39,344 bases of DNA from Candidatus Krumholzibacteriia bacterium (lineage in GTDB: Bacteria; Krumholzibacteriota; Krumholzibacteriia; LZORAL124-64-63): NCBI GenBank assembly GCA_024763215.1, contig JANTFX010000017.1, positions 1-39,344 of the forward strand, in the 5' to 3' direction. The notes under the pieces were generated by a model. The model was not told the origin of the DNA. It was given only the letters and a program-made list of their open reading frames with translations, and searched no databases. A program made the position numbers and the translations under genes. The number at the start of each line of letters is the position of its first letter. The first letter of the stretch is position 1. Of the stretch, positions 1 to 10,710 are shown one piece after another.

Positions 1-359
1 TTCTGCTCCAGGGTCAGGAACAGGCCGTTGCCCTGCAGGAACTTCAAGGCGTTCCACTGGGCGGGATTGTGGCTGGCGGTGATGATCACGCCCCCGACGG
101 CGTTGCTCTGCTGGACGGCGATCTCCGTGGTCGGCGTGGTGGCGATGCCGATATCCCACACATCGTGCCCGGTCGAGGCCAGGGCCGCGGCCACGGCGTC
201 GAACACCATGGGGCCGCTCAGGCGGGGATCCCTGCCCACGACCACCGGGCCGGCCGGCAGCCAGGCCCCGAAGGCGGCGGCCCAGCGGCTCACGGTGACG
301 GCGTCCAGACCGTCGCCTATGATCCCCCTGATCCCGGAAATGCTGATGCGCAACGGCAA
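1..359 (-). CDS. Phosphohexomutase (phosphoglucosamine/phosphomannomutase family), N-terminal part
   Basis: The first ~119 residues of an alpha-D-phosphohexomutase are present; the rest runs off the left edge. These enzymes move a phosphate between C6 and C1 of a hexose phosphate in the cytoplasm, feeding peptidoglycan or LPS sugar synthesis. Visible motifs are SGIRG near residues 8-12, VGRDPRLSG near 41-49, and the active-site phosphoserine loop TASHNP with Ser about residue 96. I place the start at a TTG because GGAGG lies 8 bases upstream (368-372); no ATG or GTG is suitably placed. Whether it is GlmM, a phosphomannomutase or a phosphoglucomutase cannot be decided without the C-terminal half. 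It is the last minus-strand gene here, downstream of the tRNA terminator. Confidence 0.88.
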   Translation of the reverse strand, partial: MPLRISISGIRGIIGDGLDAVTVSRWAAAFGAWLPAGPVVVGRDPRLSGPMVFDAVAAALASTGHDVWDIGIATTPTTEIAVQQSNAVGGVIITASHNPAQWNALKFLQGNGLFLTLEQ

Positions 360-443
360 TGCGATTACCTCCAGTTGTCAAACGGCCCGGCATCCTCATG
401 GAATATGATAGCCTAATCCGCCGCCCGCGGCCCCGCCAAGCAT

Positions 444-472
444 AAAAAAATCCCCCGCGGCGGCGGTGGATT
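444..472 (-). terminator. Rho-independent terminator of the tRNA operon
   Basis: On the minus strand a GC-rich hairpin (AATCC-A-CC pairing with GGGGGATT, small GC loop) is followed directly by seven T residues. It lies 20 bases past the 3' end of tRNA-Thr and upstream of the phosphohexomutase gene, so it most likely ends the Phe-Thr tRNA transcript. Confidence 0.65.
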
Positions 473-491
473 CCCGTTGATGGAAAGGAAG

Positions 492-567
492 TGGAGCTGG
501 TGTGCGGACTCGAACCGCAGACCTGCTCATTACGAGTGAGCTGCTCTACCAGCTGAGCTACACCAGC
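492..567 (-). tRNA. tRNA-Thr (anticodon CGT)
   Basis: A 76-base cloverleaf reads on the minus strand: 7-bp acceptor GCTGGTG/CACCAGC, D stem GCTC/GAGC, anticodon stem GCTCA/TGAGC with loop CTCGTAA, T stem TGCGG/CCGCA, discriminator T and encoded CCA. Anticodon CGT reads threonine codon ACG. It lies 25 bases after tRNA-Phe and shares its promoter. Confidence 0.95.
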
Positions 568-592
568 TCCCGTACTTCGCGGCCGACGAAGG

Positions 593-668
593 TGGTGCCT
601 GGGGGCGGAGTCGAACCACCGACACCATGATTTTCAGTCATGTGCTCTACCAACTGAGCTACCCAGGC
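593..668 (-). tRNA. tRNA-Phe (anticodon GAA)
   Basis: A 76-base cloverleaf: acceptor GCCTGGG/CCCAGGC, D stem GCTC/GAGC, anticodon stem CATGA/TCATG with loop CTGAAAA, T stem GGTGG/CCGCC, discriminator A and encoded CCA. Anticodon GAA is phenylalanine. It is the first gene of a two-tRNA operon. Confidence 0.96.
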
Positions 669-700
669 ACCGAAGCATATCGCCTGCAACGGAACGCAGA

Positions 701-729
701 ATAAAACATCCCGGGGAACCGGTTGTCAA
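701..729 (-). promoter_or_regulatory. Sigma70-type promoter of the tRNA-Phe/Thr operon
   Basis: On the minus strand a perfect -35 box TTGACA (724-729) is followed after 17 bases by TTTTAT (701-706). Transcription would start near 694, about 26 bases before the tRNA-Phe 5' end. Confidence 0.7.
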
Positions 730-765
730 GCCGAGACGGCTGTTTTTCGGGAATGGGCCCGCCGC

Positions 766-1170
766 TCAGGCGGACTGCCGGCTGCAGAGGTCGTTGATGA
801 CCGCCATGATCTCGTCCATGGCGAATGGTTTGTACATGCAGGCGTCGGCGCGGGACCAGGTCTCGATGAACTTCTCCCGGTCGCGGGATTCCACCTTCCG
901 TGCCGTCAGCAGCATGATGGGAAACCTCTTCGCCATGGGGTCGTTGTCCATCCACTCCTTGAGCATCCGGCTCACCTCGTAGCCGTTGCACCCGGGCAGC
1001 ATCACATCCAGGATCATGAAGTCCGGCGCGATGCGCTTGGCCTTGTCCAGACCTTCCAGGCCGTCGGCGGCGGTCGCGACCTGGAACCCCCTTTTGCTCA
1101 GGCTGTAGCTGAGGGTCTCCAGGATGTCCGGTTCATCGTCCACGACCAGGACTTGCAGATTGTGATCCAT
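766..1170 (-). CDS. Single-domain response regulator (CheY-like receiver)
   Basis: A 134-residue protein consisting of one receiver domain with no output domain. The acidic pocket is the DDE run near residues 11-13, the phosphoacceptor Asp is about residue 55 in the LDVMLPG context, the conserved Thr is about 89 (LLTAR) and the conserved Lys about 114 (YKPF). A GGAGG site precedes the ATG. It follows the histidine kinase at 1279 on the same strand after 108 bases, so the two probably form a cognate pair. With no DNA-binding or enzymatic domain, the output must be a protein partner or a phosphorelay. The target process is unknown. Confidence 0.9.
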   Translation of the reverse strand: MDHNLQVLVVDDEPDILETLSYSLSKRGFQVATAADGLEGLDKAKRIAPDFMILDVMLPGCNGYEVSRMLKEWMDNDPMAKRFPIMLLTARKVESRDREKFIETWSRADACMYKPFAMDEIMAVINDLCSRQSA

Positions 1171-1278
1171 GTGTCCGCCTCCACTGTCCGGCCTCGGGGC
1201 CGGGATGCTCCCGCGATTTTTCTCACCTTCGGCCGAACCGGCTGCGACTTGAGGCCGGATCCGCCGGACCGGTTGTGC

Positions 1279-2526
1279 TCACACCAGCCGGGCCACTTCC
1301 GGAGCGGCCAGCATGCGCCGGGTTCCCAGCCTGCGCCAGTTTGCCGCCGGCGCGGGCGCTCCTGCCCGGAACAGGAACCGGGGCCAGGCGCGCAACCATG
1401 CCTCCCGCTCGCTCACCCCGGCGGCCCACAGGCCGGAAACGATCCGGGCGCCGAGCCCCACTCCCTTGTCCTCCATCTGGGCCAGGAATCGGCCCATGGT
1501 CTGCTCGTCGGGCGCCTGGTCCTGCCTCCGCAAATCCAGCGCCAGCACCTCGACCGGGCGGGGACCCTGGTTCCAGGCGGCAAACCGGGCCTGGAAATCA
1601 GCCACCGACAGCAGCAGCCGGCGGGTCTTCTCGTTGCGGGGCAGGCGTACCCAGATGGTCGTGCCCCGGCCCTGCCGGCTGGCCAGACTCAACCGGCCAC
1701 CCATGGCTCCGACCACATCCCGGGTGATATGCAGGCCGAGGCCCGAGCCGGGGATATCCAGGCGCTCCTCGTCGTGCACGCGGGAGAAGACCTCGAAGAG
1801 CCTGGCCTGGCGCTCGGGAGGGATGCCGCGTCCGCTGTCTTCTATCACCAGGGTGAAAAGGTCCAGCGGCAGCTCATGGGCCCTGGCCAGTTCCCCGGCC
1901 AACCCCACCGGCGCGGGCGGGTGCTGGTCCAGCCAGATGCGCACCAGACCCGGGGGGCTGGTGAACTTCAGGGCGTTGCTCAGCAGGTTGTCCACCACCT
2001 GCATGATGCGGTCGGCGTCCACCTCGGCGGCGAAGCTCTCCGGCAGGCCCGTGCTGTCGAAATCCAGGCCGGATTTTCCGGCCGCGACCGCGTGCAACCG
2101 CACGCCGTCCCCGAGCACCCGCCCCAGATCCACGACAGCGGCGGTCGGAGCGCACCGCGCGCTGTGATCCTTGGCCCGTTCCCGGTCCAGCAGATCGGTG
2201 GTCATGCGGTCCAGACGGTCCAGATTCCGCAAGGCCAGGGTCAGGAAATGCTCCTGGTCGGCGGTCAACGGCCCGGCCTCACCGGCTGTCACCAGCTGCA
2301 GGCTGCTCTTGATGGCCGTCAAGGGGGAACGCAGCTCGTGGGCCAGATTCCGCACCGACTCCCCGCTGATGACCGTGGCCGGGGCCTGCCGGGGCAGCCC
2401 GGACGGACCCTGGGCGTCCGCTTCCAGCACCGCCGGCGGAGGTGATTCAGGCGATGCCCCCCGGGGATCCCGGCCCCCCGTTTTCCCGCCTTGCCTTTGC
2501 AGGTATTTCCGAAATCCCGACGGCAT
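1279..2526 (-). CDS. Soluble hybrid-free sensor histidine kinase with unknown C-terminal extension
   Basis: A 415-residue kinase. A short disordered N-terminus (about 55 residues) leads into a HisKA dimerisation helix with the H-box LAHELRSPLT (phospho-His about residue 63), then a HATPase_c domain with N-box (VDNLLSNALKF), G1 (EDSGRGIPPE) and G2 (GSGLGLHITRD) motifs. There is no transmembrane segment and no PAS or GAF domain, so it is cytoplasmic and what it senses is not evident. After the ATPase domain there are about 115 further residues (ending ...APEVARLV) that I do not recognise. The ATG has an AGGGGA ribosome site. It lies upstream of the single-domain response regulator at 766-1170, its likely partner. 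Confidence 0.88.
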   Translation of the reverse strand: MPSGFRKYLQRQGGKTGGRDPRGASPESPPPAVLEADAQGPSGLPRQAPATVISGESVRNLAHELRSPLTAIKSSLQLVTAGEAGPLTADQEHFLTLALRNLDRLDRMTTDLLDRERAKDHSARCAPTAAVVDLGRVLGDGVRLHAVAAGKSGLDFDSTGLPESFAAEVDADRIMQVVDNLLSNALKFTSPPGLVRIWLDQHPPAPVGLAGELARAHELPLDLFTLVIEDSGRGIPPERQARLFEVFSRVHDEERLDIPGSGLGLHITRDVVGAMGGRLSLASRQGRGTTIWVRLPRNEKTRRLLLSVADFQARFAAWNQGPRPVEVLALDLRRQDQAPDEQTMGRFLAQMEDKGVGLGARIVSGLWAAGVSEREAWLRAWPRFLFRAGAPAPAANWRRLGTRRMLAAPEVARLV

Positions 2527-2652
2527 TATTTTCCCCTGCCTTCATGCACACGAAAATCGCGCATACGCAACACGTTGCCCTGCAATGACTTGACGGCACC
2601 ACAGGAATCGTATGTCTCGGACGAGGGAAAAACTGCAAGTGATATGCCACGC

Positions 2653-5529
<2,877 letters not shown>

Positions 5530-5577
5530 AGTGTTTTACCTTGGATCGCTGCGGACCTCCACCTGGAAAGGATACCC

Positions 5578-6381
5578 ATGCCCGGCGAATTCGAACTGCT
5601 TCTCGATACGATCCACACCCTGCGCTCCCCGGGCGGCTGCCCCTGGGACCGCAAGCAAACCCTTCTGGACGCGGCACGCTACCTGATGGACGAGGCCGCG
5701 GAACTGGTCGAGTCCGCCCTGGCCGAAGATCCCGCCGGGGTACGCGAGGAACTGGGGGACCTGCTGTTCATGACCTGTTTCTGCTGCGAGATCCTGGGCG
5801 AAACCGAGCCCGTGGACATGCACCGGATCGCCGCCGAGGGCCGCGCCAAGCTCATCCGCCGCCACCCCCACGTGTTCGGCGATACCACCGCCGCCGACAC
5901 CACCGAGAGCCAGCGGCAATGGGACGCCATCAAGGCCCAGGAGAAGCGGGACCGCGGCGAGGATCCCGACTCCGACTCCGTCCTCAAGGAGCTACCGCCG
6001 GCCACCGCCCCCTTGCACCAGGCCTACCGTTACCAGAAGGACGCCGCTGGCGTCGGCTTCGACTGGCCCGACATCACAGGGGTCCGGGCCAAGCTGGACG
6101 AGGAGCTGCAGGAGATGGACGAAGCCGTGGCGGCACAGGATCCTGCCGCCATCGAACACGAGATCGGGGATGTCCTGTTCGCCGTGGTGAACCTGGCCCG
6201 CAAGCTGAAGATCCAGCCGGACATGGCCATGCGCAGGGTCAACAAGCGATTCCGGGACCGTTTCCACCTGATCGAGGCGGAGTTCCGGAACCAGGGCCGC
6301 CCTCTGCAGGACGCCACCCTGGACGAGTTGGAAGCGTCCTGGCAACGGGCCAAGCGCACCCTTTCCGCCGACCCGGACTGA
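5578..6381 (+). CDS. mazG: Nucleoside triphosphate pyrophosphohydrolase MazG
   Basis: A 267-residue protein with two tandem MazG domains, the layout of housekeeping MazG, which hydrolyses (d)NTPs to monophosphates plus pyrophosphate and clears abnormal nucleotides. The N-terminal domain shows the CPWDRKQT segment (about 21-28) and the metal-binding helices DEAAELVE and EELGDLLF. The C-terminal domain repeats this with DEELQEMDEA and HEIGDVLFAVVNLAR, followed by NKRFRDRF. The ATG has GGAAAGGA upstream. It is the only plus-strand gene in this stretch, divergent from uvrA and convergent with the TSP3-repeat gene, whose stop is only 17 bases away. A much longer reading frame extends upstream in phase but is antisense to uvrA and not real. 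Confidence 0.95.
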   Translation: MPGEFELLLDTIHTLRSPGGCPWDRKQTLLDAARYLMDEAAELVESALAEDPAGVREELGDLLFMTCFCCEILGETEPVDMHRIAAEGRAKLIRRHPHVFGDTTAADTTESQRQWDAIKAQEKRDRGEDPDSDSVLKELPPATAPLHQAYRYQKDAAGVGFDWPDITGVRAKLDEELQEMDEAVAAQDPAAIEHEIGDVLFAVVNLARKLKIQPDMAMRRVNKRFRDRFHLIEAEFRNQGRPLQDATLDELEASWQRAKRTLSADPD

Positions 6382-6398
6382 TCCTGGCGCCTAGTGCC

Positions 6399-7859
6399 TC
6401 AGTCGGGGCAACCGTCCCCGTCGTCGACGCCGTTGTAATTCTCCGGTTCGTTGGGGCAGGCATCCTCCGTGTCCGGGATGCCGTCCAGATCATTATCCGG
6501 ATCCGGGCAACCGTCCCCATCCTCGAACCCATCCAGATCCTCTGCCTGTTCCGGGCAGAGGTCCTCGCTGTCCTCCACACCATCCCCATCCGTGTCCAGG
6601 AACTGGTCGGGGCAGCCGTCCTGGTCGTAGTATCCGTTGACGTTCTCCGGCTCGTCGGGGCAAAGATCATCCCGATCCGGAATCCCGTCCCCGTCGTTGT
6701 CGTAGTCGGGGACCCCGTCCTCATCCTGGAAACCGTCCAGATCCTCCGGCTCCAGGGGGGCCTTGTCCAGCGCATCGGGGATCCCGTCGCCGTCGTTGTC
6801 GTAGTCCGGGCAACCGTCCTGATCCTGGAATCCGTCCCTGTCCTCGGCCACGCCCGGGCAGCGGTCCTTGCGGTCGGGGATCCCGTCGCCGTCCCGATCC
6901 CTGCCGCCGATGGAGAACTGGCGGCTGACGGCCACGGTCATGGACCATTCGGGGAAGGCGGGGAACCATTCGGTCGCCATGTCGTCCTGGGCCAGGCTCA
7001 CCAGGTACCCGCCGTGCAGGGCCCACCCCTCCTCCAGACCCCACCGCAGTCCGGCGCAGATCGTGGAGAGCTGCTCCTTGTCCGAGACCTCGGGGTTGTC
7101 GATGAAGCGGTCACGGGCAAATTCCACCCACAGGCTGGTGGCCGCGTTGCGGAACTCCAGAGCCACCCCCCAGTGGGTCTGGTCGTTGCCCACGTGCCCT
7201 CCCGATTCCGAAGCAGGTGGGTAGCGCGGCGGCCAGGGTTGCAGACCGTTCCGCCCGGTGCCGTATCCGGTATCCTCGGCCTGGTTCCAGGTGTGGCCGT
7301 AGTTCACGTGGACGCGCATCTCGGGCAGCGTGCTCGCGGTCCAGGTACGGAGGGTCAGACCGGCGCTGGCCCGCGGCGAGAAGATGCCCTCGCCCAGGCC
7401 CTGGTCCTTGTCGCCCAGCGGCAGGTTGCCGCCGAAGCCCACCGCCCCGTACAGCCAGCTTCCGGCCAGGGGGCGGGCGCTGACCGCCCGCCAGATGCCG
7501 TCCCCCAGCCCCGAGCCGGTGGCATCCAGCCAGGACCGGCCTCCGGACCAGGTATGGTAAGGGACCTCGGCGCTGACCGACAGCCAGGGGAACAGGTCCC
7601 ATTCGGTTTGCACCAGCAGGTCCTTGCCGGAGATCCGTTCCAGCTGGCTCCCGATGTGGTAGGTGGTCGTCAGGGTCCTGGCGCCCAGGCCGAAGGTGAT
7701 CAGGCCGTCGGGCTGGGGCACGGACGAGAAGGTTTGCCCCAGCATGAGGGCGTCCCGGGGGCGGTCGTCGGCGGCCCCGTCGGGAATGGCCCGGGCCGCG
7801 TCGGATCCGGCCCAGGCCAGAGTCAGGATCAACAGGAGTACGGTAGGAATCCTGGTCAA
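6399..7859 (-). CDS. Exported protein with beta-barrel-like N-terminus and C-terminal TSP3 repeats
   Basis: A 486-residue protein. Residues 1-24 are a signal peptide (hydrophobic core VLLLILTLAWAG, AxA-type end at ARA). Residues about 30-315 are rich in aromatic/glycine alternating strands, as in outer-membrane beta-barrels. Residues about 321-486 are five thrombospondin type 3-like calcium-binding units of 30-35 residues, each with a DGDGIPD-type loop and most with a Cys pair. In related proteins such repeats usually link the barrel to a peptidoglycan-binding OmpA domain; here the protein stops right after the fifth unit (GDGCPD). Its start overlaps the stop of the DUF1844 gene (ATGA), so it is the last gene of that operon. 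Likely located in the outer membrane or periplasm; function unknown. Confidence 0.82.
   Translation of the reverse strand: MTRIPTVLLLILTLAWAGSDAARAIPDGAADDRPRDALMLGQTFSSVPQPDGLITFGLGARTLTTTYHIGSQLERISGKDLLVQTEWDLFPWLSVSAEVPYHTWSGGRSWLDATGSGLGDGIWRAVSARPLAGSWLYGAVGFGGNLPLGDKDQGLGEGIFSPRASAGLTLRTWTASTLPEMRVHVNYGHTWNQAEDTGYGTGRNGLQPWPPRYPPASESGGHVGNDQTHWGVALEFRNAATSLWVEFARDRFIDNPEVSDKEQLSTICAGLRWGLEEGWALHGGYLVSLAQDDMATEWFPAFPEWSMTVAVSRQFSIGGRDRDGDGIPDRKDRCPGVAEDRDGFQDQDGCPDYDNDGDGIPDALDKAPLEPEDLDGFQDEDGVPDYDNDGDGIPDRDDLCPDEPENVNGYYDQDGCPDQFLDTDGDGVEDSEDLCPEQAEDLDGFEDGDGCPDPDNDLDGIPDTEDACPNEPENYNGVDDGDGCPD
6402..6899 (-). repeat. Five in-frame TSP3-type coding repeats
   Basis: About 498 bases encode five degenerate tandem units of 35, 33, 35, 33 and 30 codons. 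Each begins with a D-x-D-G-D/I-P-D type acidic loop and ends with D-G-C/V-P-D. The second unit (about 356-388 of the protein) has lost both cysteines found in the other four. Confidence 0.85.
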
Positions 7860-8233
7860 GATTCGGCCTCATCCCGGGCCTCGGTTTCACCCTCATCGGC
7901 TTCTTGCGTGGCTTCTGCCGTGGCTTCTGCCGTGGATGATTCCTGCTCATCGGACGCCGCGGCCTCTTTCTTCTTCTCATCCAGATAGTTCAACTGCAGA
8001 TCCATCACCGCCGTATCGAGCAGGCGCAGGATATCCGCGGGCGTGTCCGTCCGGCACTTGACCTTCAGCATCTCGAGGATGTCGATGAAGATGCGCGCCT
8101 GGTCCAGGTCACGTTCCATCTTGGCCGTGGCGGGGTTCTGGATCTTGCCCAGGCTCACCATGGCCAGGGTCTGGTACTGGGTGATCAACGCCACCAGTGT
8201 GCGGTCGTGCTTACCGAATTCCGTACTGCTCAT
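7856..8233 (-). CDS. DUF1844 domain protein
   Basis: A 125-residue cytoplasmic protein. Residues about 5-85 match DUF1844 (SLGKIQNP, DLDQARIFIDILEML and a final helical LQLNYL segment); the family has no known biochemical role. The last 40 residues are an acidic Ala/Glu-rich tail that is probably disordered. The ATG at 8233 has a strong GGAGG site, so longer in-frame extensions upstream are not used. The start overlaps the stop of the upstream CNNM gene by ATGA, and its stop overlaps the start of the TSP3-repeat gene by ATGA, indicating translational coupling through the operon. Confidence 0.85.
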   Translation of the reverse strand: MSSTEFGKHDRTLVALITQYQTLAMVSLGKIQNPATAKMERDLDQARIFIDILEMLKVKCRTDTPADILRLLDTAVMDLQLNYLDEKKKEAAASDEQESSTAEATAEATQEADEGETEARDEAES

Positions 8234-9279
8234 GACGCCTCCTTCGTTGGACCGACAAGGTCGAACTCGTCGCTGATCGATCCCACCACGGTTTCGATCA
8301 GGTCTTCCAGGGTGATCATGCCTTGGATCCGGCCGGCCGCATCGGCCACCATGGCCAGCTGTTCCCCCTGGTTGCGCAACTCCTCGAAAAGTTGGTACGG
8401 GGACATCCTGGCGTCCACCAGCAAAATATCCCGCCACAACCGCCGCGGCACGGGCAGGGCATGCACCTGACGGGGCAAAAACAGCAGATCCCTGACCAGG
8501 ACATACCCCAGGGGGCCGGTCCGGCCCGGACCAAGCACAGGCAGCCGGCTGAACCCCGAGTCCGCGGCCAGTTCCAGGCAGGTCGCCACCGTGGTCTGCG
8601 GCGTGACGGTCACCATCCGGTCCAGGGGCCTGATGATGCCGGCCAGATCACCGCCGGCCAGTTTCAGGAACCGATCGACCAGCCGGGCGAATCGTTCCTC
8701 GTGCCCGCCGGGAACGGAATAGCTCAGCAGCAGCGCCGACAGGCTGCGACGGTCGAAGCCCGCGGCTTCCCGGTCGGCTCCCAGCAGCTTGCGCCACAGC
8801 AACGAGTACAGGCCCAGCAGCTTGCGCACCGGCCAGAGCAGGAATTTCGCCACCGCCAGGGGCAGGGCCGACGCCAGCATCAACCGTTCGGGGTATTCCC
8901 GATACATCACCTTGGGCAGGATCTCCGAAAACAGGATGACCAGGACCGACACCAGGACCACGGCAAACCACTCACGCTCCGGACCCAGCCGTGCGGTCAC
9001 GGCCATGGTCACCAGGGCGCTGAACACGACGTTGAACAGATTGGTTCCGATCAGACAGGACAAGATGGTGTCCTCGATCCCCGTGAGCATCTTTTCCAGC
9101 AGGCCCGCCCGGGCGGTCCGGCCCGAACGGTGCAGCCTGCGGACCCGGGCCCTGCTGAGGCTCATCACCCCGGTCTCGGCGCCCGAGAAGAACCCCGCCA
9201 CGACGAGGCATGCGATCCCGGCCACAACGACCTCGGCCAGCGGCATGGGAGCGGCGCCGGTGTGCGGTGCGGCTGTCAT
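8230..9279 (-). CDS. CNNM/CorC-type membrane protein with CBS pair (second copy)
   Basis: A 349-residue integral membrane protein. Residues about 10-190 form a CNNM (DUF21) transmembrane domain: it opens with a hydrophobic helix and the GFFSGAETGVMSLSRARV signature, and the third helix carries the ILFSEILPK motif. A CBS-domain pair follows to about residue 345 (the last reads MITLEDLIETVVG). The family is linked to Mg2+/Co2+ efflux and ion homeostasis. It lacks the CorC_HlyC C-terminal domain present in the upstream copy. ATGA overlaps join it to the genes on either side. Confidence 0.85.
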   Translation of the reverse strand: MTAAPHTGAAPMPLAEVVVAGIACLVVAGFFSGAETGVMSLSRARVRRLHRSGRTARAGLLEKMLTGIEDTILSCLIGTNLFNVVFSALVTMAVTARLGPEREWFAVVLVSVLVILFSEILPKVMYREYPERLMLASALPLAVAKFLLWPVRKLLGLYSLLWRKLLGADREAAGFDRRSLSALLLSYSVPGGHEERFARLVDRFLKLAGGDLAGIIRPLDRMVTVTPQTTVATCLELAADSGFSRLPVLGPGRTGPLGYVLVRDLLFLPRQVHALPVPRRLWRDILLVDARMSPYQLFEELRNQGEQLAMVADAAGRIQGMITLEDLIETVVGSISDEFDLVGPTKEAS

Positions 9280-10535
9280 GGCGTGCCCTCCCCGGCGCCG
9301 GCCTCGGGGGCACCCGACTTTGTGACCTCCACCGAACCGACCCTGTGCCCTGACATCTCCAGCACCCGGAACCGGGCCCCCGCGCCGAGAACCTCGTCCC
9401 CGGGCCGTGGGATGCGGCCCAGCCGGGCCATGATGAAACCGGCCACCGTCACGTAATCCCGGCTGGCCGGCAGCTCGATGCCGCAGGCCTCGGCGAAATC
9501 CCGCGTGTCGATCCTGCCCGGGATGATCCACCGCCCGGGACCCACGGCCACGACCTCCTGTTCGAGGCCCGAGGAATCGGCCACCGGGCCCAGCAGGGCG
9601 TGCAGGCAGTCGGCCATGGTCACGATGCCCGTGAAATCGCCGTGCTCGTCCACCACGGCTGCCAGGTGGGTGCCGCCGCTGCGCATCTCCCCCAGCAACG
9701 CGGCGACGTCCTTGCTCTCGGGCACGAACAGCATCGGCCGCAAGGGGCCGTCCACCGGGTGCTCGGGGTCGGGCCGCCCGCCCAGCAGGTCCTTCAGGTG
9801 GAACAGGCCCTCCAGGCGTTCACCCGCAACGTCCAGCACCGGATAGCGGTTGAAACCGGCACGGCGGGCCGTCCCGAGCACCTGTTTGAGGGACATCCCG
9901 CGGCGCAAGGCGACCACGTCGGTGCGCGGGGTCATGACGTGGGCGACCTCGAGCTCGCCCAGTTCCAGCAGGCGGACCAGGGAGCGGCCCTCGATCTCGG
10001 ACAGGGCCCCGTCGGCCACGGCCAGTTCACAGGCGGTCTGCAGTTCACCGGCGCTCAGGGGCTTGGATCCGGTGGGCTCCCAGGGGATGATCCTCATCAG
10101 GACCTTCACGAGTCCGCCCACGACCACCAGAACAGGACGCATGACCGCCAGCCAGACACCCATCGGCCCCTGGGCCAGACGGCTGATCTGCAGCCGCCTG
10201 TTGATGGCCACCATCTTGGGTGTGATCTCGCCGAACAGCAGCAGACCCAGGGTGATGACCGGTACGGCCACGGCGACCCCCCTGGCCCCGACATGAGCCA
10301 GGATCAGGGCCGTCGCCGTGACGCTGGCCGCGGAATTGACCAGCAGATTGCCGATCAGAAGGGCCGACAGCAGGTCATGGGGTCTGGCCAACAGCTTGAC
10401 GACATGGCCGCCCGCCCGGCCGCCTTCAGCCTCCAGTTTTGCCAGTTCGTTCCGTTGCAGGGAAAAGAAGGCCGTCTCGGCGCCCGAGAAGGCGGCCGAC
10501 AGCAGCAACAGGATCGCCAACAGCACATAATCCAA
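9276..10535 (-). CDS. CNNM/CBS/CorC_HlyC hemolysin-like transporter (first copy)
   Basis: A 419-residue membrane protein with the full architecture of the CorC/YtfL/TlyC-like group. A CNNM domain has the SAAFSGAETAFFSLQ signature near the N-terminus and a LLLFGEITPKM helix, followed by two CBS motifs (MTPRTDVVAL..., ...GIVTMADCLHALLG) and a C-terminal CorC_HlyC domain (IPGRIDTRDF...). The family is associated with Mg2+/divalent cation export. I place the start at a TTG at 10535, eleven bases after AAAGGAGG. An upstream ATG at 10604 has no ribosome site and would add a non-hydrophobic leader. It is the first gene of a four-gene overlapping operon and divergent from the GT9 gene. Confidence 0.85.
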   Translation of the reverse strand: MDYVLLAILLLLSAAFSGAETAFFSLQRNELAKLEAEGGRAGGHVVKLLARPHDLLSALLIGNLLVNSAASVTATALILAHVGARGVAVAVPVITLGLLLFGEITPKMVAINRRLQISRLAQGPMGVWLAVMRPVLVVVGGLVKVLMRIIPWEPTGSKPLSAGELQTACELAVADGALSEIEGRSLVRLLELGELEVAHVMTPRTDVVALRRGMSLKQVLGTARRAGFNRYPVLDVAGERLEGLFHLKDLLGGRPDPEHPVDGPLRPMLFVPESKDVAALLGEMRSGGTHLAAVVDEHGDFTGIVTMADCLHALLGPVADSSGLEQEVVAVGPGRWIIPGRIDTRDFAEACGIELPASRDYVTVAGFIMARLGRIPRPGDEVLGAGARFRVLEMSGHRVGSVEVTKSGAPEAGAGEGTP

Positions 10536-10635
10536 AACTCGCGGGGCCTCCTTTCCCAGAGCACCTCGGGGGCCGGACAGACAGGGTGGATCCGGAACCA
10601 GCATGCAAGCACCGGCGCGGGGCGGCAACCAGAAC

Positions 10636-10664
10636 TTGCCAGGATCAGCATCGGTCATCATTAT
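10636..10664 (+). promoter_or_regulatory. Candidate promoter for the GT9-Kdo transferase cluster
   Basis: TTGCCA (10636-10641) and CATTAT (10659-10664) are separated by 17 bases, 47 bases before the GT9 start codon. It fits sigma70 spacing with an imperfect -10 box. Confidence 0.4.
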
Positions 10665-10710
10665 CGCATCATCACCCGTCGGCCCGCACCCGTTAACTTC
10701 GGAAGGCGTC

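Noticed and set aside
728-757. Hairpin plus T-run on the plus strand (AGCCG-AGA-CGGCT then GTTTTT)
   Set aside because: No plus-strand transcript is expected there; it overlaps the tRNA promoter on the minus strand and is probably fortuitous.
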